From: Bog-756 sp963837805
Lineage (GTDB): Bacteria; Actinomycetota; Acidimicrobiia; Acidimicrobiales; RAAP-2
Assembly: GCA_963837805.1 (NCBI GenBank)
Contig: CAWIOU010000023.1
Location: forward strand, 434,001-498,000
Reading direction: 5' to 3'
Length of the DNA stretch: 64,000 nt
The position numbers and the translations under genes are program-made. Each line of letters opens with the position of its first letter. Within the stretch, counting starts at the first letter, position 1. The notes under the pieces were generated by a model, which saw only the letters and a program-made list of their open reading frames with translations, had not been told where the DNA came from and made no database searches. Of this stretch, positions 26,088-35,329 are shown in pieces.

Positions 26088-26517
26088 CCCGGCTCACTGA
26101 TTTTGATGGCCTGGCCGGCGACGGCCTGGGCGCGGCCCGATCGGCAGCAGGACAATTTCCGTTCTTCAGCGCCGCTCATGAACAGGATTTCGTAAGAAAT
26201 CCGGGCCGTTGGTACTGATCGAAGTTAAGAAGTCGTAATTTTCCGCGTGGGCTCATTCTGGAGGCAGGTAGTATTTTGTTCAGCGGCCCCGTCGAGCAAG
26301 GTTTCCGCCGACCGCGCTCCGGGGCCGCCCTTTCTCCGGCTTAACCCTCCCTTTTGGATTACGGGAGCGGGCTGTCAGTGGCCCCGGACCCGGCTCGACG
26401 CCGGCGGCGGCCCCGCCCCGGCCCGGGTCGGCCGCAGCCCCGCAACCCCGGCCCCCGGCCCCCCGGCGGCGCGCCCCAACCCCCAAACCAAACCCCGACT
26501 CCCGACCCGAAACCTCC
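26088..26517. other. 430-bp gene-free spacer with a GUAA-capped hairpin and an AT-richer block
   Basis: No convincing coding sequence in either strand. At 26185-26202 a perfect 7-bp stem GGATTTC/GAAATCC closes a GTAA loop, a GNRA-type tetraloop in RNA. The block 26150-26290 is distinctly AT-richer than the surroundings (TTAAGAAGTCGTAATTTT). A second weaker hairpin, CTCCC...GGGAG, lies near 26348. From 26390 the sequence returns to C-rich low complexity up to the convergent dehydrogenase end. A small RNA or the 3' remains of an older element are possible. Confidence 0.4.
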
Positions 26518-27438
26518 TCAGTAGCCGGCGTCGGGATCGACCAGCCCGACCAGTTGCTCGCCGGCGGCGAACCGGCTGACATTGGTCCGGATCCGTTCGG
26601 CCAGGAGGGGCATCACCATGTCGATGGTGTCAGCAGTGTGGGGCGTGATGATGCAGTTGGGAAGGTCCCAGAGCGGGTGCCCGTCGGGCAGTGGCTCCGG
26701 ATCCGTCACGTCCAGTGCCGCCCCGGCGATCGAACCGCCCCGGAGGGCGGCGACCAGTGCGTCGGTGTCCACGTGTCCTCCACGGGCCACGTTGACCAAC
26801 CATGCCGTCTCGTCCATCAAGGCCAATTCCGGCGCACCGATGATCCCGGTCGTCTCCGGAGTGAGGGCCAGCGCCAAGAAGACGACCAGCGATCCGGACA
26901 ACACCTCCCCCAGCGACGACACCGGGACGGTCCGGGTGGCACCGGGGACAGGTTCGGCCTGCCGGCGGACCACGGTCGAGTCCACCCGGAACGGGGCGAG
27001 CTGCTCGAGCAGCACCGAGGTAATCCCTCCGCCGCCGAGAATGGTCACCGGCTGATCGTAGAGACTGGTGCCGGCGGGCGTTCCCCACGATCGGGCGGCC
27101 AACCGCGTCGGCATGTGGCGGAGACCCGCGAGGGCCAGCATCAGGGCGTGCTCGGCCACCGGCTCCGCATAGGAGCCCTTGGCGCACGTCCAGACCCGGT
27201 CGTGATCGAGCAGTCCGAAGGCCAGGACCCGCTCCACGCCGGCGAACGGGAGCTGCACCCATCGGACATCGGGGGCCTCCGCCAGCTGATCGGCGAGGCC
27301 CTTCACCTCCATCGGATCGAGCCAGACCAGGGCGTCGGGATGGTCGGCTATCCCGACCACCGAACCGCCGCCGGCGGCGACGGCATCGGTGGCGAACGGG
27401 GCATGGTGGGGGCCGACGGCAATGCGGGGCGGAGTCAT
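26518..27438 (-). CDS. D-isomer-specific 2-hydroxyacid dehydrogenase
   Basis: 306 residues of the NAD(P)-dependent D-2-hydroxyacid dehydrogenase superfamily. The Rossmann motif is GGGGI in VTILGGGGITSVLLEQL. The catalytic Arg is in NVARGGHVDTDAL, the Glu in DVTDPEPLPDGHPLW, and the His in TPHTAD. An N-terminal catalytic half (WVQLPFAGVE) is complete. The GGGGI form of the nucleotide motif and the short C-terminus resemble glyoxylate/hydroxypyruvate reductase-type members. The exact oxoacid is unknown. ATG 27438 is preferred over GTG 27447 because relatives begin this close to the first strand. It diverges from the acyl-CoA ligase with only 132 bp between starts. Confidence 0.8.
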   Translation of the reverse strand: MTPPRIAVGPHHAPFATDAVAAGGGSVVGIADHPDALVWLDPMEVKGLADQLAEAPDVRWVQLPFAGVERVLAFGLLDHDRVWTCAKGSYAEPVAEHALMLALAGLRHMPTRLAARSWGTPAGTSLYDQPVTILGGGGITSVLLEQLAPFRVDSTVVRRQAEPVPGATRTVPVSSLGEVLSGSLVVFLALALTPETTGIIGAPELALMDETAWLVNVARGGHVDTDALVAALRGGSIAGAALDVTDPEPLPDGHPLWDLPNCIITPHTADTIDMVMPLLAERIRTNVSRFAAGEQLVGLVDPDAGY

Positions 27439-27570
27439 GGAGCGCACACTACCGACCGCAGCGGCCGGACCACCAGGGAGGCTGGACGCCGCGCCGGCCC
27501 TTCCTTTGCTTCAATGGGTCGTTGCTCTGGTTCAATGGAGCGATCGCTACCTGGCCCGATCGGGGGATCG

Positions 27571-29106
27571 ATGATCGTTGAGTTCAACGTCCGGGACTTT
27601 CTGGACCGGGCCGAGGTGGCCTACCCGGAACGGGTCGGGCTGATCGACGAGCCGCACCAGGCGGCCGAGACGTGGCCATCGCTCACGTTCATGGAGATGG
27701 CCGATCGGGCCCGCTCCCAGGCCGCCGGTCTCGATCGGCTCGGCATCGGACCCGGGGAGCGGGTGGCGGTGATCTCCCACAACGCCTCGCGCCTGCTCAC
27801 CTCGTTCTACGGAGTCTGCGGTTGGGGTCGCATCCTGGTGCCGATCAACTTCCGGCTGGCTCCGGCCGAGGTGGCGTACATCGTCGAGCACTCCGGCGCC
27901 TCGGCGCTCCTGGTCGACCCGGAACTCGATGCCGACCTGTCCGCCATCCGCACCCGCCACCGCTTCGTACTCGGCGCCGGCAGCGACGAGACCCTCTTCC
28001 CGGTCGACGCCGAACCCATGCCGTGGGCGGCGGACGAGCGGGCCACCGCCACCATCAACTACACGTCGGGAACCACCGCCCGGCCCAAGGGCGTGCAGCT
28101 GACCCACCGGAACTGCTGGATCAACGCCTCGGTCTTCGGCTGGCACATCGGGCTTTCCGATCAGGACGTCTATCTCCACACCTTGCCCATGTTCCATGCC
28201 AACGGCTGGGGTATGCCGTGGTCGACCGCGGCGGTGGGCTGCACCCAGGTGGTCCTGCGCAAGGTCGACGGCACCGAGATCCTGCGCCGGGTGGAGCGCC
28301 ACGGTGTCACCCTGCTGTGCGCAGCGCCGGCCGTGGTCAATGCCGTGCTCGACGCACTCCCCGAGTGGGACCGACCCATCCCGGGCCGGGATCGCACCCG
28401 CATCGTGGTCGCCGGGGCACCGCCGCCCAGCCGGACCATCGAACGGGTCGAGTCCGAGCTGGGTTGGGAGTTCATCCAGATCTACGGGCTCACCGAGACC
28501 TCGCCCCTGCTGACCGTGAACCGCAGCCGATCGGAGTGGGACGAGCTCCCCTCGGGGGACCGGGCCCGCAAGCTGATGCGGGCCGGGACGCCGGCGGTGG
28601 GGACGGCGATCCGTGTCGATCCGAACGGCGAGTTGTTGGTGCGCAGCAACACCGTGATGGACGGCTACTGGAGTCAGCCCGAGGACACCGATGCCGCCCT
28701 CGACGGCGGGTGGTTCCACACCGGTGACGGAGGGATCGTGGACGACGAGGGACATGTCAGCATCCTCGACAGGAAGAAGGACGTGATCATCACCGGCGGC
28801 GAGAACGTCTCGTCCATCGAGGTGGAGGATGCCATCTTCTCGCTCGAGGGGGTGGCCGAGGTGGCGGTGATCGGCGTCCCCCACGACACGTGGGGCGAGA
28901 TGGTGGTGGCGCTGGTGGTGCGGGCCGACGGGTCCCGGTTGACCGAGGAGGACGTGACCGCGTGTTGCCGTTCGGTGCTGGCCGGCTACAAGTGCCCCAA
29001 GCGGGTGGAGTTCCGCGACGAGCTCCCTCGCACGGCCACCGGCAAGCTCCAGAAATTCAGGTTACGGGCCCCGTACTGGGAAGGGAAGGAACGGGGCGTC
29101 AACTGA
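27571..29106 (+). CDS. Acyl-CoA synthetase (AMP-forming), medium/long-chain type
   Basis: 511 residues of the ANL superfamily. It activates a fatty or aromatic acid to its adenylate and then the CoA thioester. Visible motifs: P-loop YTSGTTARPKG (164-174), FHANGWGMPW, QIYGLTETSP, the hinge region ending ILDRKKDVIITGGENVSS and the C-terminal catalytic lysine in RTATGKLQKF. The 'MPMFHANGWG' version is typical of medium-chain or dimethylsulfoniopropionate-type ligases, but substrate choice cannot be read. ATG 27571 is the first start with the conserved FNVRDFLDRA; the frame is open upstream but antisense to the dehydrogenase. Together with the enoyl-CoA hydratase at 63 kb it suggests use of fatty acids. 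Confidence 0.88.
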   Translation: MIVEFNVRDFLDRAEVAYPERVGLIDEPHQAAETWPSLTFMEMADRARSQAAGLDRLGIGPGERVAVISHNASRLLTSFYGVCGWGRILVPINFRLAPAEVAYIVEHSGASALLVDPELDADLSAIRTRHRFVLGAGSDETLFPVDAEPMPWAADERATATINYTSGTTARPKGVQLTHRNCWINASVFGWHIGLSDQDVYLHTLPMFHANGWGMPWSTAAVGCTQVVLRKVDGTEILRRVERHGVTLLCAAPAVVNAVLDALPEWDRPIPGRDRTRIVVAGAPPPSRTIERVESELGWEFIQIYGLTETSPLLTVNRSRSEWDELPSGDRARKLMRAGTPAVGTAIRVDPNGELLVRSNTVMDGYWSQPEDTDAALDGGWFHTGDGGIVDDEGHVSILDRKKDVIITGGENVSSIEVEDAIFSLEGVAEVAVIGVPHDTWGEMVVALVVRADGSRLTEEDVTACCRSVLAGYKCPKRVEFRDELPRTATGKLQKFRLRAPYWEGKERGVN

Positions 29107-29168
29107 TCCCCGCGGGAACGGGGCGAACGATCCCGGAACTGATCCCCGCGGAACAGGTCTGATCCGGG

Positions 29169-30122
29169 TCAGCCGACCGAATTCGCGCTCGCATAGGGCG
29201 CCGCCGAAGCGCGCCCGACGGCCGGCTCCCCCTCGGCGGCCATCCAGTCCTCGATCACCGCGGTCGTCCACTGGGGCACCTCGAGCATGGGCACATGGCC
29301 GGTGTCGGGAGCGATCTCGAAGCGCCATTCCCGGTGGGCGGCGCCCATCCGGCGGGCGGCGGACAGCGGGACCAGGAGGTCGCGCTGTCCGTGGATGAGC
29401 AGGGTGGGCTGTCCGATGGCGTCGAGCCGCCGCATCGGCTCCCCGGGGTAGGCCATCATCAGCGACAGGGAGCGGGCAGAACGGAGATAGGCGTCGTCGG
29501 CCCGGACCCGGTCCAGTCGGGCGGTGAGCTCGACGTGGGCCTCGACCACCTCGGGGGGAACCCGGGAGGCATCGACGCAGCAGACCTCCAAGACCCGGCG
29601 TACCGTCTGTTCCGGCGTGCTCCGGCGCCGGCGCTGGGAGAGATAGGTCTGACCCACGCCCGGGACCGCGCACAGGAGGAAGTTGGCGATGACCCGCGGA
29701 TGGACGAACCCGGGCCGGGAGGTGGGCAGCGCCGGATCGATCAGGATGAGGCCGGCCACCGAGTCGGGCTCGGCGGCGGCCTGCAGCGCGGCCACCAGAC
29801 CTCCCATCGAGTTGCCCACCAGGATGGCCGGCGAAGCACCCACCGCGTGCAGGAAGTCACTCAACAACCTCCGGTGGCCCTCGATGTCCGGCGTCCGGCG
29901 CCCGGCCGGGGTCAGTCCGTGCCCGACCAGATCGAGGGCCAGCACCCTCGAGTGCCGACTCAGGGCGGGGCCGACGGCGGTCCAGTTGAGGTGGGACCCG
30001 CCGAGGCCGTGCACCCCGACCAGGAGTGGCCCGTCGGCCGGCCCGCCCATGTCCAGGTAGTGCACCGGTCCGGCGAGGTCGACGGTGCGGGACCCGGCGC
30101 CGGTTGGCCACGATGGGGTCAC
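29169..30122 (-). CDS. Alpha/beta hydrolase
   Basis: 317 residues, complete alpha/beta hydrolase fold. Oxyanion region HGLGGSHLNW, nucleophile elbow GNSMGG (Ser), acid in LIHGQRDLLVP (Asp) and His in PDTGHVPMLE. A cap domain with a basic RRRRS patch lies between strands 6 and 7. This is a hydrolase of the ester or C-C bond type; the substrate is unknown. GTG 30122 is the start. It converges on the acyl-CoA ligase. The 62-bp spacer contains a 15-bp direct repeat (AACTGATCCCCGCGG). Upstream lies a 19-bp tandem repeat. Confidence 0.8.
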   Translation of the reverse strand: MTPSWPTGAGSRTVDLAGPVHYLDMGGPADGPLLVGVHGLGGSHLNWTAVGPALSRHSRVLALDLVGHGLTPAGRRTPDIEGHRRLLSDFLHAVGASPAILVGNSMGGLVAALQAAAEPDSVAGLILIDPALPTSRPGFVHPRVIANFLLCAVPGVGQTYLSQRRRRSTPEQTVRRVLEVCCVDASRVPPEVVEAHVELTARLDRVRADDAYLRSARSLSLMMAYPGEPMRRLDAIGQPTLLIHGQRDLLVPLSAARRMGAAHREWRFEIAPDTGHVPMLEVPQWTTAVIEDWMAAEGEPAVGRASAAPYASANSVG

Positions 30123-30194
30123 CGGACAAGGCTACCGGCCGCGGGCCGGGAACCGGCTCCGCCTCCATCGGCCCCGCACCACCGGCTCCGCCTC

Positions 30195-30314
30195 CCTCTG
30201 TGCTGCACCGACCCCTCTGTTCTGCACCGACCCCTCTGTTCACCGACCCCTCTGTGCTGCACCGACCCTGCTGTTCTGCACCGACCCTGCTGTTCTGCAC
30301 CGACCCTCGCTGCT
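30195..30314. repeat. Tandem 19-bp minisatellite, about six copies
   Basis: Units like TCTGTTCTGCACCGACCCC repeat from 30195 to 30314, with lengths 16-20 bp and small substitutions (one unit lost three bases, the last three have CTGC instead of CCTC). It fills the gap between two genes on the minus strand and has no start or stop of its own. It is less GC-rich than the neighbouring genes. Confidence 0.85.
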
Positions 30315-30403
30315 AGCCCCCTCGGGCGCGGCGCCCTTCGGCGTTCGGGCTCGGGGGCCCGGATGCCGGCGGGCACGACAAGGATCGGTTGCCGCGTCAG
30401 GGG

Positions 30404-31217
30404 TCAGGCCGGGAGGAAGTCGAGCAGCAGACGATTGACGGCGTCGGGGTCCTCGAGCTGCATCCAGTGGCCGGGCCCATCCAACCGCTCGTAGCGCCAG
30501 GGCCCGGCGACGTGGTCGGACGACCCGGTCATCTGGACCTCGGTGAGCGCGAAGTCCCCGCTGCTCCACACCCCCATGGTGGGCGCCGGGATGGGCGGCA
30601 GGGTCAACGGCGGGTCGACCAGCGAGGAGGGCACCACATTGGCCCGGTACCAATTCGAGCGCGGGGGTTAGGGACCCGTTGGCCTCCAGGTCGTCGATGA
30701 CGGCGTCGATGTCGGGGTGGTGGGTCCACTGGCGCAGGTTGGCCCACGAGTTGTCGGACAGCCACCGTTCGGCGACGCCCTCGAATTGGAAGAACATGAT
30801 GTACCAGGACAGCTCGAGCTGGCGGAAGCCGGCGTCCCGGAAGGCCACCGGGTGGCCCACCGAGAGGGCGACCAGGTGGTCGACCCGGTCGGGAACCAGC
30901 GATCCCATCACCCAGGTCAGCGCCGCGCCCCAGTCGTGGCCCACCACGTGGGCCCGCTCGAGACCCAGGTGGTCGAGGACGGCCAGCACGTCACCGGCGA
31001 GATGGACGAGCGAGTAGACCTCCACCCCGGCCGGCTTCCCGCTCGACCCGTATCCACGGAGGTCGGGCACGATGACCTGGAACCCGGAGGCGGCCAGGGC
31101 GTCGACCTGAGCACCCCACATCCGTCCCGAGTCGGGGAAGCCGTGGAGCAGCACCACCGGTCGACCTTCCCCGGTGGACTCGAAATGGATGTCGATCCCG
31201 TCGTTGTCGATGATCAT
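30404..31217 (-). CDS. Alpha/beta hydrolase, epoxide hydrolase-like (one frameshift)
   Basis: Joined product of ~270 residues. HGFPDSGRMW (oxyanion), VGHDWGAALTW (nucleophile Asp in the epoxide hydrolase/haloalkane type GHDWG), then the cap with SWYIMFFQFEGVAE and the acid and His blocks (PTMGVWSSGDFALT; GPGHWMQLE). The frame breaks near 30657. The sequence LTPAL is followed in the other frame by NWYRANVV, the usual family order (LNWYRAN), so one extra base is inferred. GHDWG supports an aspartate nucleophile, hence epoxide or haloalkane hydrolysis. It starts eight bases after the stop of mmsA and is probably in one transcript with it. Confidence 0.8.
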
Positions 31218-31225
31218 CCCGGACC

Positions 31226-32716
31226 TCAGCGGTTGTCGCCCGACGGGAAGTGCATGGCGATGGCCGCGTCGGGGCCGGTCACGTCCTCGGGCCACCGGGT
31301 GGTGACCGACTTGAGGCGGGTGTTGAACCGGACGCCCTCCATGCCGTGGATGTGGGCGTCACCGAAGAGCGACTGCTTCCATCCCCCGAACGAGTAGTAG
31401 GCCATCGGGACCGGGATGGCCACGTTGATGCCGACCATTCCCACGGTCACGTCCCGGCGGAACCGGCGCGCCGCACCTCCGTCCCGGGTGAAGATGGCCG
31501 TCCCGTTGCCGTAGGGATTGGCGTTGACCACGTCGATGGCCTGCCCGAGATCCTCGACCCGGAGCACCGACAGGACCGGCCCGAAGATCTCGTCCCGGTA
31601 GACCTTCATCGAGGGCGTCACCCGGTCGACCAGACAGGGGCCCAGGAAGAACCCCTCCTCCCCCCCGGGGACCTTGACGTCCCGGCCGTCGAGCACGACG
31701 TCGGCACCCTCGTGTTCGGCCGACTCGACGTACCCGGCCACCCGGTCGCGATGGGCTCCGGTGATGAGGGGGCCCATGTCGGAGCCGGGGTCGGTTCCCG
31801 GTCCGACGGTCAGCGCGGTAGCCCGCTCGTACAGGGCGCGGACCAGCCGGTCGCCGTCTCCGACCGCCACCACCGCCGAGATGGCCATGCACCGCTCGCC
31901 GGCCGAGCCGTAGCCGGCGGCGATGAGGGCGTCGGCGGCCGCGTCGACGTCGGCATCGTCCATGACCACGGCGTGGTTCTTGGCGCCGCCGAGCGCCTGG
32001 GCGCGCTTGCCCGAGGCGGTGGCCCGTTCGAACACCTGTCTGGCCACCGGGGTCGAACCGACGAACGAGACCGCAGCCACGTCAGGGTGGTCGAGGAGGG
32101 CATTGACGGCCACGGCGTCGCCGTGGACCACCGAGAACACGCCGTCGGGCAGTCCCGCCTGCTGCCACAGGTCGGCGATGAGCGACGACGGCGACGGGTC
32201 GCGCTCGGACGGCTTCAGGATGAAGCAGTTGCCGCAGGCGATGGCCACCGGGTACATCCACATCGGGACCATGACCGGGAAGTTGAACGGGGTGACGCCG
32301 GCCACCACCCCGAGCGGCTGGCGGACCGAAGACGCGTCCACGCCGGTGGACACGTCCTCGGAGAACTCCCCCTTCAACAGATGGGGGATGCCGCAGGCGA
32401 ACTCGACCACCTCGATGCCGCGGGCGACCTCGCCGCGGGCGTCCTCGAGCACCTTGCCGTGCTCCTCGGTGATCAGGCGGGCCAGGTCGTCGCGGTGGCG
32501 GTCGGCCAACTCACGGAAGGCGAACAGGATGCGGGTGCGCGCCGTCAGGGAGGTCTCCCGCCAGCCGGCCCAGGCCCCGACCGCCCCGGCCACGGCCCGG
32601 TCGACGTCGGCCGCCGAGGCCAGGGCCACCACCCCGGTCTGCGCTCCGGACGCCGGATTGAACACCGGCGCCGTCCGCGGTTCGCCTCCTCGGTCGGAAA
32701 AGCCGATCCGTTTCAT
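31226..32716 (-). CDS. mmsA: Methylmalonate-semialdehyde dehydrogenase (CoA-acylating)
   Basis: 496 residues. Oxidises methylmalonate or malonate semialdehyde to propionyl- or acetyl-CoA with NAD and CoA. Diagnostic blocks: GVVAGVTPFNFPVMVPMWM, GGAKNHAVVMDDAD (no general-base Glu here, as expected for CoA-dependent members), and the catalytic Cys in SAGERCMAIS. The C-terminal FGDAHIHGMEGVRFNTRLKSVT is characteristic. ATG 32716 begins a well-conserved N-terminus. It ends eight bases before the hydrolase gene. It would serve valine/beta-alanine-type breakdown and fits the amine and omega-amino acid genes at 33-46 kb. Confidence 0.93.
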   Translation of the reverse strand: MKRIGFSDRGGEPRTAPVFNPASGAQTGVVALASAADVDRAVAGAVGAWAGWRETSLTARTRILFAFRELADRHRDDLARLITEEHGKVLEDARGEVARGIEVVEFACGIPHLLKGEFSEDVSTGVDASSVRQPLGVVAGVTPFNFPVMVPMWMYPVAIACGNCFILKPSERDPSPSSLIADLWQQAGLPDGVFSVVHGDAVAVNALLDHPDVAAVSFVGSTPVARQVFERATASGKRAQALGGAKNHAVVMDDADVDAAADALIAAGYGSAGERCMAISAVVAVGDGDRLVRALYERATALTVGPGTDPGSDMGPLITGAHRDRVAGYVESAEHEGADVVLDGRDVKVPGGEEGFFLGPCLVDRVTPSMKVYRDEIFGPVLSVLRVEDLGQAIDVVNANPYGNGTAIFTRDGGAARRFRRDVTVGMVGINVAIPVPMAYYSFGGWKQSLFGDAHIHGMEGVRFNTRLKSVTTRWPEDVTGPDAAIAMHFPSGDNR

Positions 32717-32806
32717 GGTCTGTCTCCCGGCGCGTTGCCGGCATGCCTGCCGGGCGGCGGGTGCCTGCGGGCGCATCGAGCGGAGGGTGCGTGGCAGAAT
32801 CCATGC

Positions 32807-33556
32807 ATGGCCGAAGCGACCCCACCCGGCGATGCGGGTGCAGGCGAGGTGCCGATGTCGGAACGGACCCGCCTCCGCCGCCTCCCCGAACAGGGATCGC
32901 ACCGGCGTTCGGATCTCCACGCCGTACTCGATGCCGGGTTCGTCTGCCACCTGGGCCTGGTGATCGACGGCTGGCCGATGGTGGTGCCCACCAGCTACGC
33001 ACGCCATCACGACTGGCTCTTTCTCCATGGATCGGTGGCCAGCCGGAGCCTCCGCGCCGCCCGCCAACCGGTGCGGGCGTGTGTGACGGTGACTCATGTC
33101 GACGGTCTGGTGCTGGCCCGTTCGGTGTTCGAACATGCGGTCAACTACCGCTGCGCCATGGTCTACGGGGTTCCCGAGGTGCTGACCGACAGCGAGGAGA
33201 AGCTGGTCGGCCTCCGGGCCATCAGCGACCAGGTGGCCCCCGGGCAGTGGGAGTACGCGCGCTCGCCGTCGGTCAAGGAGCTGGCCGCCACCACCGTCCT
33301 GCGGATGACCCTCGACCAGTGCTCGGTGAAGATCCGCCGTGGTCCCCCCGACGACGGCGACGGCCCCGACGCCACCCTCGATGTCTGGGCGGGCGAGATT
33401 CCGTTGCGGGTGGTCCGTCTCGATCCGGTGGCCGACCCGGCGCTCGGTCCCGGCATCAGCGTTCCCACCCACCTGTCCGAGGGAAGTCCGGCACCGGGCT
33501 CGACACCGCTGCGGGCCGTCGACCCGGCCGTCGACCCCGCCATCGACCCCGGCTGA
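32807..33556 (+). CDS. Pyridoxamine 5'-phosphate oxidase-like flavoprotein (NimA-type)
   Basis: 249 residues. Split-barrel flavin-binding fold: RRLPEQGSHRR, VLDAGFVCHLGLVIDGWPMVVPT, then the strand LFLHGSVASRSL, which holds the flavin phosphate. Relatives are NimA-type 5-nitroimidazole reductases and unnamed FMN/F420 oxidoreductases. The substrate is unknown. The last ~35 residues are repetitive Pro/Asp (DPAVDPAIDPG) and the stop codon is directly followed by a 9-bp tandem repeat. ATG 32807 is used; an internal ATG at MSERTRLRR is closer to relatives and also likely. It diverges from mmsA with 90 bp between starts. Confidence 0.8.
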   Translation: MAEATPPGDAGAGEVPMSERTRLRRLPEQGSHRRSDLHAVLDAGFVCHLGLVIDGWPMVVPTSYARHHDWLFLHGSVASRSLRAARQPVRACVTVTHVDGLVLARSVFEHAVNYRCAMVYGVPEVLTDSEEKLVGLRAISDQVAPGQWEYARSPSVKELAATTVLRMTLDQCSVKIRRGPPDDGDGPDATLDVWAGEIPLRVVRLDPVADPALGPGISVPTHLSEGSPAPGSTPLRAVDPAVDPAIDPG

Positions 33557-33563
33557 GGCCGCG

Positions 33564-33653
33564 CCGGCACGACCGGCACGACCGGCACGACCGGCACGAC
33601 CGGCACGACCGGCACGACCGGCACGACCGGCACGGCAGGCACGACCGGCACGG
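33564..33653. repeat. Tandem 9-bp repeat CCGGCACGA, ten units
   Basis: Seven exact copies of CCGGCACGA (33564-33626) are followed by three one- or two-base variants up to 33653. It begins seven bases after the NimA-type gene's stop codon. In the minus strand it would read as a Val-Val-Pro repeat, but no gene is there. Confidence 0.9.
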
Positions 33654-33753
33654 AAGGCTAGGCGGGCACGACCGGCGAGGGCGGCAAGGTCGAGGCCGGC
33701 GAAGCCGAGACCGGACGCCGTCGCTGAGCCTCCACCCCAGGCCGGTCGGCCAC

Positions 33754-34875
33754 TCATTCGAGGAAGGTGCCCAGGGGTACCGAGGGCAGGCCGTGGGCCT
33801 CGGCTACCGGCCCGTAGACGACCGACCCCTCGACCACGTTGACGCCCTCGGCCAGGGCGGCGTCGAGGCGGACCGCGTCCCGCCAGCCCCGATCGGCGAT
33901 CTCGAGCGCATAGGGCAGGGTGGCGTTGACCAGGGCGTGGGTGGAGGTGTGGGGCACGGCGCCGGGCATGTTGGCCACGCAGTAGAACACCGAGCCGTTG
34001 ACCTCGAAGGTGGGGTGCGAATGGGTGGTGGGCCGGGTCGACTCGAAACACCCGCCCTGGTCCACCGAGATGTCGACCAGAACCGACCCTTCCCGCATCC
34101 GGGCCACCAGCTCGTCGGAGACCAGCTTGGGGGCCTTGGCCCCCACGACCAGGACGGCGCCGATGACGATGTCGGCGTCGATGCAGCACTCCTCGATGGC
34201 ATGGGTGCTGGAGGCCACGGTCTCGAGGGCGCCGCGGAAGTGGTGGTCGACCTGGCGGAGGCGCTCGAGATTGCGGTCGAGGATGTACACCTCCGAGTGC
34301 ATGCCCACGGCCAGGGTGGCGGCGGCCATGCCGGCGACGCCGGCCCCGAGGATGACCACCTTGGCGCAGCGCACGCCGGGGACACCACAGACCAGCACCC
34401 CCCCACCGCCTCCGGGGCTCATCAGATGGTGGGCGCCCATCAGGGGGGCCATCCGACCGGCCACCTCGCTCATCGGGGTGAGGAGGGGCAGCGAGTTGTC
34501 GGGCAGCCGGACCGTCTCGTAGGCGATGGCCGTGTTGCCCGCCTCGACCAGTGCACCGGTACACGACCGTGACGCGGCCAGGTGCAGATAGGTGAACAGG
34601 ACCTGTCCGGATCGGAGCCCGAGGCGCGGGTACTCCTCGGGGATCGGCTCCTTGACCTTCAGGATCATGTCGGCCTCGGCCCAGATGTCGTCCGGGTCCT
34701 CGATGATCTTGGCTCCGGTGGCCACGAAGTCGGCGTCGGGGAGGGCCGATCCCAGTCCCCCACCCCGCTCGATGTAGACCAGGTGGCCGGCTGAGGTGAG
34801 CTCGCGTACGCCGGCCGGGGTGATGGCCACCCGGTACTCGTCGTCCTTCACTTCCTTGGGCACCCCGACGATCAT
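33754..34875 (-). CDS. ald: Alanine dehydrogenase
   Basis: 373 residues. NAD-dependent, converts L-alanine to pyruvate and ammonium. MIVGVPKEVKDDEYRVAI is the typical start with the substrate Lys/Arg. LHLAASRSC and AYETVRLPDNSLPLLTPMSE follow. The Rossmann motif VVILGAGVAGMAAA and the C-terminal VANMPGAVPHTSTHAL signature are complete. The segment SPGGGGGVLVCGVPGV is glycine-rich as in relatives. ATG 34875 gives the conserved start. Its position beside aminotransferase and permease genes suggests recycling of the alanine formed when pyruvate is the amino acceptor. A divergent permease gene starts 454 bp away. Confidence 0.93.
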   Translation of the reverse strand: MIVGVPKEVKDDEYRVAITPAGVRELTSAGHLVYIERGGGLGSALPDADFVATGAKIIEDPDDIWAEADMILKVKEPIPEEYPRLGLRSGQVLFTYLHLAASRSCTGALVEAGNTAIAYETVRLPDNSLPLLTPMSEVAGRMAPLMGAHHLMSPGGGGGVLVCGVPGVRCAKVVILGAGVAGMAAATLAVGMHSEVYILDRNLERLRQVDHHFRGALETVASSTHAIEECCIDADIVIGAVLVVGAKAPKLVSDELVARMREGSVLVDISVDQGGCFESTRPTTHSHPTFEVNGSVFYCVANMPGAVPHTSTHALVNATLPYALEIADRGWRDAVRLDAALAEGVNVVEGSVVYGPVAEAHGLPSVPLGTFLE

Positions 34876-35329
34876 CAGAACGGCCTCAGTTGCATCGCTC
34901 GACGGAGAAGTCGGAGGAGAGAGGGCTCGCTTCGGACCGCGAATGGCTTCGGTCATCGGCGACGAATGGCCTCACTGGCAACGGTCGCTCCTCTCCAAGG
35001 GACTGGACCGGCAGGGTCGACTCCCGCGTATCTTCGACGGGAACACACCGATCAGTGCGGCGAATCCCGCAAACCCATGCTAGTCCCAGGGGCGGATTCT
35101 GCGCACCGGCGATCGGGTTCCATCGGCGCCCGTTTCTCCCGTTCCGCTCGATACCGGCGCGGTCCTCGGCAACGGTTGGAGGGCGTCGGGTGAATTCGGA
35201 CTCGCTCCTCACCATCGAGAAATCGAGTGCACATCTGCAGTACTTTCTGGTCACTGGGCGATCATCCAGGGGGAAGCAGCACTCGTTCGTACAGGCAACC
35301 CCGGTTGCCGAGAGAGTCAGGAGCCGATC
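34876..35329. promoter_or_regulatory. 454-bp divergent spacer with a perfect palindrome near the permease start
   Basis: The spacer separates ald (minus) from an APC permease (plus) and probably holds promoters for both. The clearest element is GGCAACC-CC-GGTTGCC (35294-35309), 7-bp arms with a 2-bp centre, ending 20 bp before the permease GTG; it could be an operator or a short leader hairpin. A second inverted pair, GGAGAG (about 34915) and CTCTCC (about 34992), flanks repeated CGAATGGC. I found no sure -10/-35 pair and no riboswitch. Confidence 0.4.

Noticed and set aside
33560..33655. Val-Val-Pro repeat protein on the minus strand
   Set aside because: It is the translation of the 9-bp CCGGCACGA array and has no start signal or flanking domain.
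31226..34564. Very long minus-strand open frame of over 1,100 codons
   Set aside because: Only its last 496 codons (mmsA) are real. The rest is antisense to the NimA-type gene, the CCGGCACGA repeat and ald, and reads as Arg/Pro/Gly-rich low complexity.
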